Source: Hyphomicrobiales bacterium
Lineage (GTDB): Bacteria; Pseudomonadota; Alphaproteobacteria; Rhizobiales; Rhizobiaceae
Direction of reading: 5' to 3'
DNA: 64,000 nt
NCBI GenBank assembly: GCA_900465685.1
Contig: UEGR01000014.1
Coordinates: 207,926-271,925, forward strand
Positions 1 to 10,965 of this stretch are shown one piece after another. Both the position numbers and the translations under genes were made by a program. Within the stretch, counting starts at the first letter, position 1, and the number at the start of each line of letters is the position of its first letter. The notes under the pieces were generated by a model that was given only the letters and a program-made list of their open reading frames with translations, was not told the origin of the DNA and did no database searches.

Positions 1-714
1 GCGCGGGGTGCGTTCCAGAAGCTTGAGCGCAAGGCGGTAGCCGATCTCGTCGGTGAAATCGCCATGCTCCACCAGTTTTGGATCGAAGGGGATGCCCCTG
101 CTTTCCAGCGCCTTGCGATAACCTTCGTCGCGATGGAGTGAGAATGTGAAGCCATACCGCCCGTTGATCATCGCAATGCGACGGTGGCCGAGATCGAGCA
201 GATGAGCCGTCGAGCGGCAGACTGCGCCTTCATTGTCGATGTCGAGCCATGCATGCGGAATGTCGGTTTCCGAACGCCCGTGTACCAGAAACGGCATGCC
301 AAGTTCATGCAGCAGGCGAATGCGCTCATCATTCGGTTTTGGGGAGGATACGATGATCGCATCGACACGGCGACTGGTGGCGAGACGACGGCAAATCTGA
401 ATCTCATCTTCCGAGCCATCGTGCGAAATGGGGCTGACAAGAATGTCGACTTCATCCTGACCGAGCCTCTCGGCCATACCGCGCATGAATTCGGCGAAGT
501 GAAACTCGCTGTTGCGGCCCATCACAACGCCGATGGCTCCGGCGCGCCCGGTTGCGAGCCGCACCGCATTTTCATTGGGGCGGTAACCAAGGCGCACGGC
601 TTCACCCATCACCCGCTTGCGCGTGCTCTCGGCGACTTCAGGATAGCCGCTTAGAGCACGACTGACGGTCGTGGCTGAAAGTCCCAGTTGTTTGGCAAAT
701 TCGCGAAGTTTCAT
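1..714 (-). CDS. thuR: LacI-family regulator of the thu operon (ThuR), 3' end cut by window edge
   Basis: Reading from the ATG at 714 towards position 1 gives 238 codons without a stop, so the C-terminus lies outside the window. The N-terminus (LREFAKQLGLSATTVSRALS, about residues 3-22) is a LacI helix-turn-helix and hinge, followed by the start of a periplasmic-binding-like effector domain (GAIGVVMGRNSEFHFAEFMRG). It is divergent from thuEFGKAB, the position of ThuR in rhizobia, where it represses the operon until trehalose or a similar sugar is present. The family call is firm. The name rests on context. Other open frames over this stretch on both strands are not genes. Confidence 0.85.
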   Translation of the reverse strand, partial: MKLREFAKQLGLSATTVSRALSGYPEVAESTRKRVMGEAVRLGYRPNENAVRLATGRAGAIGVVMGRNSEFHFAEFMRGMAERLGQDEVDILVSPISHDGSEDEIQICRRLATSRRVDAIIVSSPKPNDERIRLLHELGMPFLVHGRSETDIPHAWLDIDNEGAVCRSTAHLLDLGHRRIAMINGRYGFTFSLHRDEGYRKALESRGIPFDPKLVEHGDFTDEIGYRLALKLLERTPR

Positions 715-1080
715 TTGGTATGTCGAGTTTAAAGGCAGGCAAGGCGGCGGATTATAGCCGCTTCCTTGCGATTAACAATCGGCTCGCCGCTCGAAGGCGG
801 CGTGACTAATTATCATTGTGCAACAAATCCAAACCGCTTTCAAGTTTGTTTCAAAATGAAGCAGGAAATTGCTGCTGTCACTGAGGGCGTTGAATTTTTA
901 GAAAAAGTGGGTATGCCAGTAACCAATTGAAATATATACAATTTACGAAGAAAGTTATGGCGGCGTGCGATCTGTAAGAATCTGTCGCTTGACAGGAATG
1001 CGGTCCTCTGCAACTTTTTACCATCCAAACCGTTTTCGATTTTAATAATCCGCTTACAGAATGGATGGGAGGAGGGAACA
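715..1080. promoter_or_regulatory. Divergent thuR/thuE control region
   Basis: 366 bases without a gene. It holds GC-rich inverted repeats, including arms CGCCGC/GCGGCG at 785-802, and a 19-base element with CAAAC/GTTTG arms at 830-848 that could be a LacI-type operator. An AT-rich stretch lies at about 915-950. The thuE ribosome site (GGGAGGAG) sits just before 1081. The operator proposal is weak because the arms are short and the usual central CG is not clear. Confidence 0.4.
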
Positions 1081-2346
1081 ATGAAACCATTAAAGGGTGT
1101 GCTCGCTGCCTGTTTGGCATTGGGCTTTGCAACGGTCAGTGCGCAGGCTGTCGAGATTTCTCTTGCTGCCAATGCGACCGGCAACAATATCAAGTTCTTG
1201 CAGGACCAGATCGTCAAGTTCGAGAAGGATACTGGCAACAAGGTCAATATCGTGACCATGCCGTCGTCCTCGAGCGAGCAGTTCAGCCAGTATCGTTTGT
1301 GGCTGGCCGCAGGCAATGCGGATATCGACGTCTATCAGACCGACGTGGTCTGGGCGCCGCAATTGTCCGACCAGTTTGTCGATCTGACCGAGGCTACCAA
1401 GGATGTGACGGGAACGCATTTTGCGTCGATCATTGCGTCGCAGACCGTTAATGGCAAGCTGGTTGCCCTGCCGTTTTACACGGATGCGCCGGCATTGTTC
1501 TACCGCAAGGATCTTCTCGAAAAATACAGCAAGCCGGTTCCCAAGACCTGGGATGAAATGACGGCAACTGCCAAGGAAATCATGGACAAGGAACGGGCTG
1601 ACGGTAAGTCCGATCTCTGGGGTTTCGTCTTTCAGGGCAATGCCTATGAAGGGCTGACCTGCAACGCGCTTGAGTGGATCAAGTCGTCCGGCGGCGGCCA
1701 GATCGTCGAAGCGGACGGTGCGATTTCGGTCAACAATGAAAAGGCAGCCGCAGCGATTGAACGGGCCAAGGGCTGGATCGGTTCAATCTCGCCGCAAGGC
1801 GCGCTTGCCTATCAGGAAGAGGAATCGCGCGGTATCTGGCAGACCGGCAATGCCGTCTTCATGCGCAACTGGCCCTATGCCTATGCGCTGGGCAACAGCG
1901 CAGATAGCGGGGTGAAGGGCAAGTTCGATGTGGCGCCACTGCCTGCTGGCGCTGATGGCGATGCGCCATCGTCTACGCTCGGCGGCTGGAACCTCGCCGT
2001 GTCCAAATATTCAACCAAGCAGGATGCGGCCATTGCATTAATCAAGTATCTGGCATCACCTGAAGTGCAGAAGGTGCAGGCGGTCGAGATTTCGCGTCTG
2101 CCGACCATTGAAGCGCTTTACGATGACAAGGATGTCATCGCGGCGCAGCCTTTCATGGCCAATTGGAAGCCGATCTTCCAGAACGCGGTGCCGCGGCCAT
2201 CGGCTGCGACGAAGGTCAAATATAACGAAGTGTCGTCAAAATTCTGGACGGCGGTTCACAAGACACTCTCCGGCAACGGAACCGCTGCGGAGAATCTCGA
2301 AATGCTTGAGGTCGAGCTGACCGAGCTGGAAGGTTCTGGCTGGTAG
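1081..2346 (+). CDS. thuE: Trehalose/maltose-type ABC substrate-binding protein ThuE
   Basis: 421 residues. An N-terminal Sec signal peptide (MKPLKGVLAACLALGFATVS, cleavage likely after AQA near residue 23) is followed by a family-1 extracellular solute-binding protein fold (LQDQIVKFEKDTGNKVNIVT; later LGGWNLAVSKYS). It would bind trehalose, maltose or related disaccharides in the periplasm and hand them to ThuF/ThuG. It is the first gene of a six-gene operon with the S. meliloti thuEFGKAB order, which supports the assignment better than sequence alone. The ATG at 1081 is preceded by a strong GGGAGGAG. Confidence 0.88.
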   Translation: MKPLKGVLAACLALGFATVSAQAVEISLAANATGNNIKFLQDQIVKFEKDTGNKVNIVTMPSSSSEQFSQYRLWLAAGNADIDVYQTDVVWAPQLSDQFVDLTEATKDVTGTHFASIIASQTVNGKLVALPFYTDAPALFYRKDLLEKYSKPVPKTWDEMTATAKEIMDKERADGKSDLWGFVFQGNAYEGLTCNALEWIKSSGGGQIVEADGAISVNNEKAAAAIERAKGWIGSISPQGALAYQEEESRGIWQTGNAVFMRNWPYAYALGNSADSGVKGKFDVAPLPAGADGDAPSSTLGGWNLAVSKYSTKQDAAIALIKYLASPEVQKVQAVEISRLPTIEALYDDKDVIAAQPFMANWKPIFQNAVPRPSAATKVKYNEVSSKFWTAVHKTLSGNGTAAENLEMLEVELTELEGSGW

Positions 2347-2360
2347 GGACCGATCAAGCC

Positions 2361-2414
2361 GCGTTCGGGTTGTCCTCCCAAGCCCCGCCCCCCCAAGGTG
2401 GGCAACCCGAACGC
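2361..2414 (+). terminator. Intercistronic stem-loop between thuE and thuF
   Basis: A perfect 12-base inverted repeat: GCGTTCGGGTTG at 2361-2372 and CAACCCGAACGC at 2403-2414, with a C-rich loop. There is no T-run after it. Hairpins after a binding-protein gene commonly protect or partly terminate the message so that the binding protein is made in excess over the permeases. That role is inferred. Confidence 0.7.
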
Positions 2415-2447
2415 TGATATTCCTCTGAGCAGGACCAGAGCTGGATC

Positions 2448-3431
<984 letters not shown>

Positions 3432-3433
3432 AG

Positions 3434-4258
3434 ATGCAGTATATAAAGTTAGCTGGCTTCTATCTCCTCGTGGCGATTATCATTCTGGTTGCGGTATTCC
3501 CGTTCTATTATGCGATCATCACCAGTGTGAAATCGGGAACGGCGCTGTTCCAGGTCGATTATTGGCCGACCAATTTCTCGATTGAAAACTATACCAGCGT
3601 GCTGACGCAGGGCGGTTTCCTGCGCAGTCTCGGGAATTCGCTTCTGGTTGCAACCGTTGTGGTCGCGTTCTCGCTTCTTCTTGCAGTAACGGCAGCCTAC
3701 GCACTGGCGCGGGTGAGTTTTCGGGGCCGGGGGCTTTTGCTGCTCACTATTCTTTCGGTATCGATGTTTCCCCAGATTGCGGTGCTGGGCGGTCTGTTCG
3801 AGCTGATCCGCTTCCTCGGTATTTTCAACACGCCGCTGGCGCTGATCTTCTCCTATATGATCTTCACGCTGCCTTTCACGGTGTGGGTGCTCACCACCTT
3901 CATGCGTGATCTGCCGATGGAGATTGAAGAAGCGGCTATTGTCGACGGGGCGTCGCCTTGGGTCATCATAACGCGGGTGTTCATGCCGCTCATGTGGCCC
4001 GCATTGGTGACGACAGGTCTGCTCGCCTTTATCTCAGCATGGAACGAGTTCCTGTTCGCGCTCACCTTCACCTCGTCTGGCAGCCAGCGCACCGTGCCAG
4101 TGGCCATTGCGCTTCTGTCGGGCAGCAGCCAGTTCGAAATTCCCTGGGGCAGCATCATGGCAGCTTCGGTGGTCGTCACGGTTCCCCTCGTCATCCTCGT
4201 GCTCATCTTCCAGCGGCGGATCGTCTCCGGTCTGACGGCGGGTGGCGTAAAGGGCTAG
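3434..4258 (+). CDS. thuG: ABC sugar permease ThuG
   Basis: 274 residues, MalG-like, with six predicted membrane segments and an EAA loop (EAAIVDGASPWVIITRVFMP). It is the partner permease of ThuF. The ATG at 3434 follows GGGGAGAGTAGAG, which serves as its ribosome site and contains the thuF stop. It ends 11 bases before thuK. Family and operon position agree with thuG of rhizobia. Confidence 0.88.
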   Translation: MQYIKLAGFYLLVAIIILVAVFPFYYAIITSVKSGTALFQVDYWPTNFSIENYTSVLTQGGFLRSLGNSLLVATVVVAFSLLLAVTAAYALARVSFRGRGLLLLTILSVSMFPQIAVLGGLFELIRFLGIFNTPLALIFSYMIFTLPFTVWVLTTFMRDLPMEIEEAAIVDGASPWVIITRVFMPLMWPALVTTGLLAFISAWNEFLFALTFTSSGSQRTVPVAIALLSGSSQFEIPWGSIMAASVVVTVPLVILVLIFQRRIVSGLTAGGVKG

Positions 4259-4269
4259 GAGTCGAAAAC

Positions 4270-5271
<1,002 letters not shown>

Positions 5272-5340
5272 CGTCGACCTCCCAAGCTCAATGACACATG
5301 AGACAACCGGGCTTCGACGCCCGCAGCAAGGAGAATATCC

Positions 5341-6126
5341 GTGCCTATTCGCACAATCGTCTGGGGTGAGAACATCCACGAGCAGATCAATGAAACGGTG
5401 CGTTCGGTCTATCCGAACGGCATGCACAACACGATTGCCGATGCACTGAATGCTGACAGTGGCATCAGTGCTACGACCGCCACCTTGCAGGAGCCGGAGC
5501 ATGGCTTGCCGGAAGCGCGCCTTGCCGAGACCGACGTGCTGGTCTGGTGGGGACACAAGGATCACGGCGCCGTCAGTGATGAGGTGGTGGAGCGCGTAGC
5601 GAAGCGTGTCTTCGAGGGCATGGGGCTGATCGTGCTCCATTCCGGCCATTTCTCCAAAATCTTCAAGCGCGTCATGGGCACGCCCTGCGCGCTCAAATGG
5701 CGTGAGGCGGGCGAGCGTGAGCGCGTGTGGGTCGTCAATCGTGGCCACCCGATTGCCCAGGGGCTGGACGAGAATTTCGTCCTCGAAAATGAGGAAATGT
5801 ATGGCGAACAGTTCTCCGTGCCGGAGCCACTGGAAACGGTCTTTATTTCGTGGTTCGCGGGTGGTGAAGTGTTCCGCTCCGGCATGACCTGGCGTCGCGG
5901 TGCAGGCAACGTGTTCTATTTCCGTCCCGGCCATGAAACCTACCCGACCTATCACGATGCCAATGTGCAGACCGTTCTGCGCAATTCGGTCAAATGGGCT
6001 TACAATCCGCAGCCTGCATGGACAGGCATCCACACCGCGCCGAATGTTCCGGTCGAAAAGGCGTTGGAGCCAATTGTCGAGCGCGGGCCCAAGTTGCACA
6101 AGGCTGGTGAAGCCGGTTATCGCTGA
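5341..6126 (+). CDS. thuA: Trehalose utilisation protein ThuA
   Basis: 261 residues of the ThuA family (class I glutamine amidotransferase-like fold), with [32 protein letters not shown] and [14 protein letters not shown]. It starts with GTG at 5341 after AAGGAG, the only start with a good ribosome site. With ThuB it is required in rhizobia for assimilation of trehalose, maltitol and sucrose isomers through 3-keto derivatives. The exact reaction of ThuA is less certain than that of ThuB. It is 5 bases from thuB. Confidence 0.9.
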   Translation: MPIRTIVWGENIHEQINETVRSVYPNGMHNTIADALNADSGISATTATLQEPEHGLPEARLAETDVLVWWGHKDHGAVSDEVVERVAKRVFEGMGLIVLHSGHFSKIFKRVMGTPCALKWREAGERERVWVVNRGHPIAQGLDENFVLENEEMYGEQFSVPEPLETVFISWFAGGEVFRSGMTWRRGAGNVFYFRPGHETYPTYHDANVQTVLRNSVKWAYNPQPAWTGIHTAPNVPVEKALEPIVERGPKLHKAGEAGYR

Positions 6127-6131
6127 GGTGC

Positions 6132-7181
6132 ATGATGCGTCTTCTTATTCTGGGTACTGGCGGCATGGCGAAAAACCATGCCGAAGCCTTCAAGGCGATT
6201 GAGGGCGTCGAGGTTGTCGCGGCCTGCGACGTGTCGGCAGAACGTGTCGATGCGTTTTCGGAAAACCACGACATTCATAACCGCTTCACGCGGCTTGAAG
6301 ATGCGCTGGATTGGGGCCGCTTCGATGCGGTCGCCAATGTCACGCCGGACGCCATCCATCACCCGACCACGCTGACGTTGGTCGGGGCGGGCAAGCATGT
6401 CTTTTGCGAGAAGCCGTTGGCGGAAAGCTATGAAAAGGCGGCTGAAATGGCCGACGCCGCAGAGCAGGCCAATGTCGTCAATATGGTCAATCTGACCTAT
6501 CGCAACGTCGCGCCCTTGCAAAAGGCGCGCGAGATGGTACTCGCCGGAGAAATCGGGCAGGTTCGCCATTTCGAGGCGTCCTATCTGCAAAGCTGGTTGG
6601 TGTCGAAGGCATGGGGTGACTGGAAGACCGAGAGCAAATGGCTCTGGCGTCTTTCAACGCGTCATGGGTCGAACGGCGTGCTGGGTGATGTCGGTATTCA
6701 TATTCTCGATTTCGCATCCTATGCCATCGGCAGCGACGTGGAACGGGCGTCAGCACGGCTGAAGACCTTCGATAAGGCCGACAACGACCATATCGGCGAA
6801 TATGTGCTCGACGCGAATGACAGCTTCGTCATGATGGCGGAATATGCCAACGGTGCGCTGGGGGTCATTCATGCCAGCCGCTGGGCAACCGGGCATCTGA
6901 ACGAGTTGCGCTTGCGCATTCACGGTGACAAGGGCGCGCTGGAAGTGCTTCACACACCCACCGGATCGAGCCTGCGCGGCTCTATCGGCGAGGATATCGA
7001 AACGCCGGTCTGGCGTGACATCGATGCTGGTATCGTCGAGACGAACTATCAGCGCTTTGCCCGCGCCGTGGCTGATGGCATTGGGCTGGAGCCGAGTTTC
7101 CGCCATGCCGCCAACCTCCAACGCGTGCTGGATCATGCCATGGTCGTGGATAGACCTTTGCCGGAAGTCGCCGCAAGCTAG
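6132..7181 (+). CDS. thuB: Gfo/Idh/MocA oxidoreductase ThuB (disaccharide 3-dehydrogenase)
   Basis: 349 residues. The N-terminal Rossmann fold LILGTGGMAKNHAEAF (about residues 4-19), the CEKPLAES motif with the catalytic Lys, and a C-terminal alpha/beta domain mark the Gfo/Idh/MocA family. In rhizobia ThuB is linked to oxidation of trehalose-like disaccharides to 3-keto sugars. It is the last gene of the thu operon and is followed by a bidirectional terminator. An ATG one codon later (6135) is an equally possible start. Confidence 0.88.
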   Translation: MMRLLILGTGGMAKNHAEAFKAIEGVEVVAACDVSAERVDAFSENHDIHNRFTRLEDALDWGRFDAVANVTPDAIHHPTTLTLVGAGKHVFCEKPLAESYEKAAEMADAAEQANVVNMVNLTYRNVAPLQKAREMVLAGEIGQVRHFEASYLQSWLVSKAWGDWKTESKWLWRLSTRHGSNGVLGDVGIHILDFASYAIGSDVERASARLKTFDKADNDHIGEYVLDANDSFVMMAEYANGALGVIHASRWATGHLNELRLRIHGDKGALEVLHTPTGSSLRGSIGEDIETPVWRDIDAGIVETNYQRFARAVADGIGLEPSFRHAANLQRVLDHAMVVDRPLPEVAAS

Positions 7182-7185
7182 CCAA

Positions 7186-7221
7186 ACGAGCGCCGGTCTG
7201 TAGCAACGGGTCGGCGCTCGT
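7186..7221. terminator. Bidirectional terminator between thuB and pcaR
   Basis: A perfect 10-base inverted repeat: ACGAGCGCCG at 7186-7195 and CGGCGCTCGT at 7212-7221, followed by CTTTGTT on the plus strand and preceded by TTTGGC when read from the minus strand. It separates convergent genes. Confidence 0.8.
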
Positions 7222-7237
7222 CTTTGTTAGAAATCCA

Positions 7238-7978
7238 TTAGCGCAAAGTGCGGGATATTTCCGCCTGCGTGGCTTTCAGCGCGGGCAGATAGCGCGCAAT
7301 GACATCGGCCATCGGTTCATCGGTCAAAGCCAAGCCGACATTGAGCGCGGCAACCACTTTCCCGTGGAAGTTGGTAAGCGGTACGGCCATGGAACGCAGG
7401 CCGATTTCCACTTCCTGATCAATGCCTGCATAGCCTTGCTCGCGGATGCGGGCCAGCTCTTCCATGATGCGCGTCAGATCGGTTTCGGTCCGCGGCGTGC
7501 GGGCGATGCGCTGGCTTGCTTTTAGCGTTTCAAGCGCTTCTGCATCGGGCAGGGCAGCCAGCAGCACCCGTCCCATAGAGGTGCAATAGGCGGGCAACCG
7601 CGATCCCGGCATCAGCATCACCGACATGACGCGCTGCTGCGCCGCGCGGGCGACATAGACAATTTCCGTCTCATCAAGAATGGAGACGGAAGTGCTTTGG
7701 CGGATTTCATCCGACAGGCGGTCGAGAAAAGGCTGCACGATACGCGGAAGTGGCATGGAGGCGAGGCACCCGGTGCCAAGCCGCAGAATGCGCGGCGTCA
7801 CCGTGAAATATTTGCCGTCATAAGCACAATAACCAAGCTCGGCTAATGTCAGCAGGCAGCGGCGCGTCGTGGCGCGGTCATAGCCGGATAGTTCTGCCGC
7901 ATCGGAAATGCTGAGCCGTGGGTGATCGAAGGTGAAAGCCTCAATCACTTTCAGCCCTTTGGCCAGTCCACCCATCAT
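7238..7978 (-). CDS. pcaR: IclR-family regulator PcaR (PcaR/PcaU/PobR type)
   Basis: 246 residues from the ATG at 7978 (MMGGLAKGLKVIEAFTFDHP). An N-terminal winged helix (ISDAAELSGYDRATTRRCLLTL) is followed by the IclR effector domain (GRVLLAALPD; GYAGIDQEVEIGLRSMAVPL), typical of regulators of protocatechuate catabolism. The frame stays open to 8059, but that would place the operator at 8019-8033 inside the gene. The ATG at 7978 has AAGGAT six bases upstream. A GTG at 7999 is another option. It is divergent from pcaIJF, which it probably activates in response to beta-ketoadipate. Confidence 0.88.
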   Translation of the reverse strand: MMGGLAKGLKVIEAFTFDHPRLSISDAAELSGYDRATTRRCLLTLAELGYCAYDGKYFTVTPRILRLGTGCLASMPLPRIVQPFLDRLSDEIRQSTSVSILDETEIVYVARAAQQRVMSVMLMPGSRLPAYCTSMGRVLLAALPDAEALETLKASQRIARTPRTETDLTRIMEELARIREQGYAGIDQEVEIGLRSMAVPLTNFHGKVVAALNVGLALTDEPMADVIARYLPALKATQAEISRTLR

Positions 7979-8018
7979 GTCGCGATCCTTGATCTGCACG
8001 CGGGCAACCTCCGTATTT

Positions 8019-8051
8019 GTGCGATTATCGAACAAAGTAAGCATAACGCAC
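8019..8051. promoter_or_regulatory. PcaR-type operator in the pcaR/pcaI gap
   Basis: Positions 8019-8033 read GTGCGATTATCGAAC, the exact reverse complement of GTTCGATAATCGCAC, which I recall as the PcaR/PcaU recognition sequence of the IclR family. A degraded second copy (GTAAGCATAACGCAC, 8037-8051) faces it, making a GTGCG...CGCAC inverted pair. It lies between the divergent pcaR and pcaI genes. Confidence 0.8.
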
Positions 8052-8180
8052 AAAATCATTGTGGTCGAGGGGGCGTCGTTTTATTCAATCTGGAGCGCAT
8101 TTTTGAAAGACGGTTTCCGATTTTCGGCATGTGCACCGCCCGGCCCAACTTTGGCGCTGCGGTCGTCTGAGGAGAAGAAT

Positions 8181-8888
8181 ATGGACAAGACAATAGGAAG
8201 CCTTGCGGAAGCGGTTGCCGGTATCGGCGATGGTGCGACCGTGATGATCGGCGGGTTTGGTGGATCGGGCGCGCCGATTGAACTCATTCACGCGCTCATC
8301 GACAAGGGGTCGAAAAATCTGACGGTCATCAACAATAATGCCGGTAACGGTCGCATCGGCATCGCTGCCATGATCGACGCGGGACTGGTCAGGAAGATGA
8401 TCTGTTCGTTTCCGCGCTCGTCCGATCCGCGCGCCTTCACGGACAAATATCTGGCCGGAGAAATCGAGCTTGAGCTGGTTCCGCAGGGAACGCTCGCCGA
8501 ACGCATCCGTGCTGGTGGTGCTGGTATCCCGGCTTTCTATACGCCAACCGCTTATGGCACCGAGCTTGCCGATGGTAAGGTGATTGCAGAATTTGACGGC
8601 CGCGCTTACGTGCAGGAGCGCTGGCTCAAGGCGGATTTTGCGCTGATCAAGGCGCATGTGGCTGATATTCACGGCAATCTCAACTACCGTATGGCGGCGC
8701 GCAACTTCAATCCGCTGATGTGCATGGCGGCCGCCAAGACCATCGTGCAGGCATCCCAGATCGTGTCGCTTGGCGGCATCGAGCCGGAAAATGTCATCAC
8801 GCCGGGCATCTTCGTCGACAGCATTGTCGAAGTGGCAAACCCGCAGCAGGAAGAAGAACTCATTCGGGCAGGAGTGGCCTACGTATGA
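8181..8888 (+). CDS. pcaI: 3-oxoadipate CoA-transferase subunit A
   Basis: 235 residues from the ATG at 8181, preceded by GAGGAGAAG; an upstream extension of the frame has no support. Family I CoA-transferase alpha subunit: the GGFGGSGAP glycine loop (about residues 23-31), FPRSSDPRAF and GNLNYRMAARNFNP. With PcaJ it moves CoA from succinyl-CoA to 3-oxoadipate, the penultimate step of the beta-ketoadipate pathway. It overlaps pcaJ by 4 bases (ATGA), so translation is coupled. Confidence 0.92.
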   Translation: MDKTIGSLAEAVAGIGDGATVMIGGFGGSGAPIELIHALIDKGSKNLTVINNNAGNGRIGIAAMIDAGLVRKMICSFPRSSDPRAFTDKYLAGEIELELVPQGTLAERIRAGGAGIPAFYTPTAYGTELADGKVIAEFDGRAYVQERWLKADFALIKAHVADIHGNLNYRMAARNFNPLMCMAAAKTIVQASQIVSLGGIEPENVITPGIFVDSIVEVANPQQEEELIRAGVAYV

Positions 8889-9574
8889 CCGTCGATACAC
8901 GTGAGGACATCAAGCTTTCCAACGCCCAGATTGCCTGGCGCGCGGCGCAGGATATTGCCGACGGCGCTTATGTTAATCTTGGCATCGGCTTTCCTGAAAT
9001 GGTTGCACGCTATCAGCCGGAAGGCCGCGAAGCGATCTTTCACACCGAGAACGGTATTCTCGATTTCGGCGAAGCACCGCCGGAAGGTGAGGAAGACTGG
9101 GATCTCATCAATGCCGGCAAAAAGGCTGTGACGCTCAAGCCGGGTGCGGCTTTCTTCCACCACGCCGACAGCTTTGCCATGGTGCGCGGCGGCCATCTCG
9201 ATGTGGCGATCCTCGGTGCCTATCAGGTGGCGCAGAATGGCGATCTGGCCAATTGGCGCGTGGGCGCCAAGGGTGTGCCTGCCGTCGGCGGCGCGATGGA
9301 TCTTGTCCATGGCGCCAAGCAGGTGGTGGTCATCACCGAACATGTCACCAAGAAGGGCGAGCCGAAACTGGTCGAAAAATGCGCCTTTCCGCTGACTGGC
9401 GTCGGCTGCATCACGCGCATCTATACCAGCCATGCAGTGGTTGACATCGACAAGGGCCGCTTTGTGCTGCGCGAAAAGCTTGCGGCGATGACGCTGGAAG
9501 AGCTACAGGCTATGACCGGCGCGAAGCTACATATCGATGGCCCTGTTGCCGATCTCGTTGTTCCAGAATTGTGA
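8885..9574 (+). CDS. pcaJ: 3-oxoadipate CoA-transferase subunit B
   Basis: 229 residues from the ATG at 8885, which overlaps the pcaI stop. Family I CoA-transferase beta subunit: GIGFPEMVARY, the ENGILDFG segment carrying the catalytic glutamate, and GGHLDVAILGAYQVAQNGDL. It forms the transferase with PcaI. A reading frame that opens earlier (8720) is only the shadow of pcaI. Confidence 0.92.
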   Translation: MTVDTREDIKLSNAQIAWRAAQDIADGAYVNLGIGFPEMVARYQPEGREAIFHTENGILDFGEAPPEGEEDWDLINAGKKAVTLKPGAAFFHHADSFAMVRGGHLDVAILGAYQVAQNGDLANWRVGAKGVPAVGGAMDLVHGAKQVVVITEHVTKKGEPKLVEKCAFPLTGVGCITRIYTSHAVVDIDKGRFVLREKLAAMTLEELQAMTGAKLHIDGPVADLVVPEL

Positions 9575-9582
9575 GGCCTGTC

Positions 9583-10785
9583 ATGACCGAAGCCTATATT
9601 TGCGATTACATCCGTACACCCATCGGTCGTTATGGCGGTGCGCTTTCCGCAGTCCGCGCCGATGATCTTGGCGCTGTGCCGCTCAAGGCTCTGATGGAGC
9701 GCAACGCTTCCGTCGATTGGGAAGCCGTCGATGACGTCATCTTCGGTTCGGCCAATCAGGCAGGCGAAGACAACCGCAATGTCGCGCGCATGTTGCTGCT
9801 GCTTGCTGGTCTGCCGGTTAGCGTTTCTGGCACCACCATTAACCGCCTCTGCGGTTCGGGTATGGATGCGGTTATCGCCGCTGCACGCGCGATTAAGGCA
9901 GGCGAAGCGGAACTGATGATTGCGGGCGGCGTGGAAAGCATGAGCCGTGCGCCTTTCGTCATGCCGAAGGCCGATAGCGCCTTTTCGCGCAAGGCGGAAA
10001 TCTTCGACACCACCATCGGCTGGCGCTTCGTCAATCCGCTGATGAAGAAGCAATATGGCGTCGATTCCATGCCGGAAACCGGCGAGAACGTTGCCGAAGA
10101 CTATAAGGTCTCGCGCGCCGATCAGGATGCCTTTGCCGTTCGCAGCCAGAACAAGGCCGCTGAGGCGCAGGCCAACGGACGTCTGGCCAAGGAAATCGTG
10201 GCGGTTACCATTCCGCAGCGCAAGGGTGATCCGATCATCGTGGACAAGGACGAGCATCCGCGTGCCACCAGCATCGAAGCGCTGGCCAAGCTGCCGACGC
10301 CTTTCCGAGAAGGCGGCACAGTCACGGCGGGCAACGCGTCGGGCGTCAATGACGGCGCTGCCGCACTGATCGTCGCTTCGGAAACCGCGGTGAAGAAATA
10401 TGGCCTTACGCCTATTGCCCGCGTTGTGGGCGGTGCGACGGCTGGCGTGCCGCCGCGCATCATGGGCATCGGCCCGGCACCGGCAACCAAGAAGCTCAGC
10501 GCTCGCATCGGCATTGCACCTGATGCTTTCGACGTGATCGAGCTGAACGAAGCTTTCGCCTCGCAGGGCCTTGCCGTGCTGCGTGAGCTGGGCATTGCCG
10601 ATGATGACAGCCGCGTCAATCCGAATGGCGGCGCGATTGCGCTCGGTCATCCGCTTGGCATGTCGGGTGCGCGCATTGCTGGCACCGCGGCGCTGGAACT
10701 GTCGCTGAATGGCGGCAAATATGCGCTTGCCACCATGTGCATTGGCGTAGGTCAGGGCATTGCCATCGCGCTTGAGCGCGTCTGA
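9583..10785 (+). CDS. pcaF: 3-oxoadipyl-CoA thiolase
   Basis: 400 residues from the ATG at 9583. A GTG at 9571 would add four residues and overlap the pcaJ stop. Thiolase hallmarks are the nucleophilic Cys90 in NRLCGSGMD, NPNGGAIALGHPLGMSGARI with the catalytic His, and a C-terminal CIGVGQGIA with the second Cys. It cleaves 3-oxoadipyl-CoA to succinyl-CoA and acetyl-CoA. It is the last gene of pcaIJF. No ring-cleavage genes (pcaGH, pcaBDC) follow in the window, so upstream steps must be encoded elsewhere. Confidence 0.92.
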   Translation: MTEAYICDYIRTPIGRYGGALSAVRADDLGAVPLKALMERNASVDWEAVDDVIFGSANQAGEDNRNVARMLLLLAGLPVSVSGTTINRLCGSGMDAVIAAARAIKAGEAELMIAGGVESMSRAPFVMPKADSAFSRKAEIFDTTIGWRFVNPLMKKQYGVDSMPETGENVAEDYKVSRADQDAFAVRSQNKAAEAQANGRLAKEIVAVTIPQRKGDPIIVDKDEHPRATSIEALAKLPTPFREGGTVTAGNASGVNDGAAALIVASETAVKKYGLTPIARVVGGATAGVPPRIMGIGPAPATKKLSARIGIAPDAFDVIELNEAFASQGLAVLRELGIADDDSRVNPNGGAIALGHPLGMSGARIAGTAALELSLNGGKYALATMCIGVGQGIAIALERV

Positions 10786-10796
10786 TCCTCTTCTGC

Positions 10797-10833
10797 ATCT
10801 CCAGCGAGGTTGTGAAGCAGCTTTGCTGGAGAT
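10797..10833 (+). terminator. Probable terminator after pcaF
   Basis: Inverted repeat ATCTCCAGC (10797-10805) and GCTGGAGAT (10825-10833), followed by a weak T stretch. It lies between pcaF and the convergent selC. Confidence 0.55.
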
Positions 10834-10864
10834 ATTTGCGGCTTGGTAGATCAAATGGGGTTCT

Positions 10865-10960
10865 TGGCGGAAGAGAATGGGAGTCGAACCCACCAAAGAC
10901 CGTCTATCGGCCCCTCCCGGATTTGAAGTCCGGACGCCCCACCAGGGACGCGTCTCTTCC
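10865..10960 (-). tRNA. selC: tRNA-Sec (anticodon UCA), selC
   Basis: The minus strand reads from GGAAGAGACGCG to TCTCTTCC then GCCA. The acceptor arm pairs GGAAGAGA with TCTCTTCC (8 bp, longer than the usual 7). The anticodon loop is CTTCAAA with UCA. There is a long variable arm (GGGGCCGATAG...) and a GGTTCGACTCC T-loop. The CCA tail is encoded. About 96 bases, the normal size of bacterial tRNA-Sec. It lies 5 bases after the selB stop and decodes the UGA in fdoG with SelB. Confidence 0.93.
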
Positions 10961-10965
10961 ACTAT

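Noticed and set aside
184-654. Plus-strand open frame of 156 codons and a minus-strand one (168-455)
   Set aside because: Both overlap the LacI-family gene in other frames; only the frame from 714 has recognisable protein sequence.
9421-10962. Minus-strand open frame of 513 codons over pcaF and selC
   Set aside because: It covers pcaF in antisense and runs through the tRNA-Sec gene.
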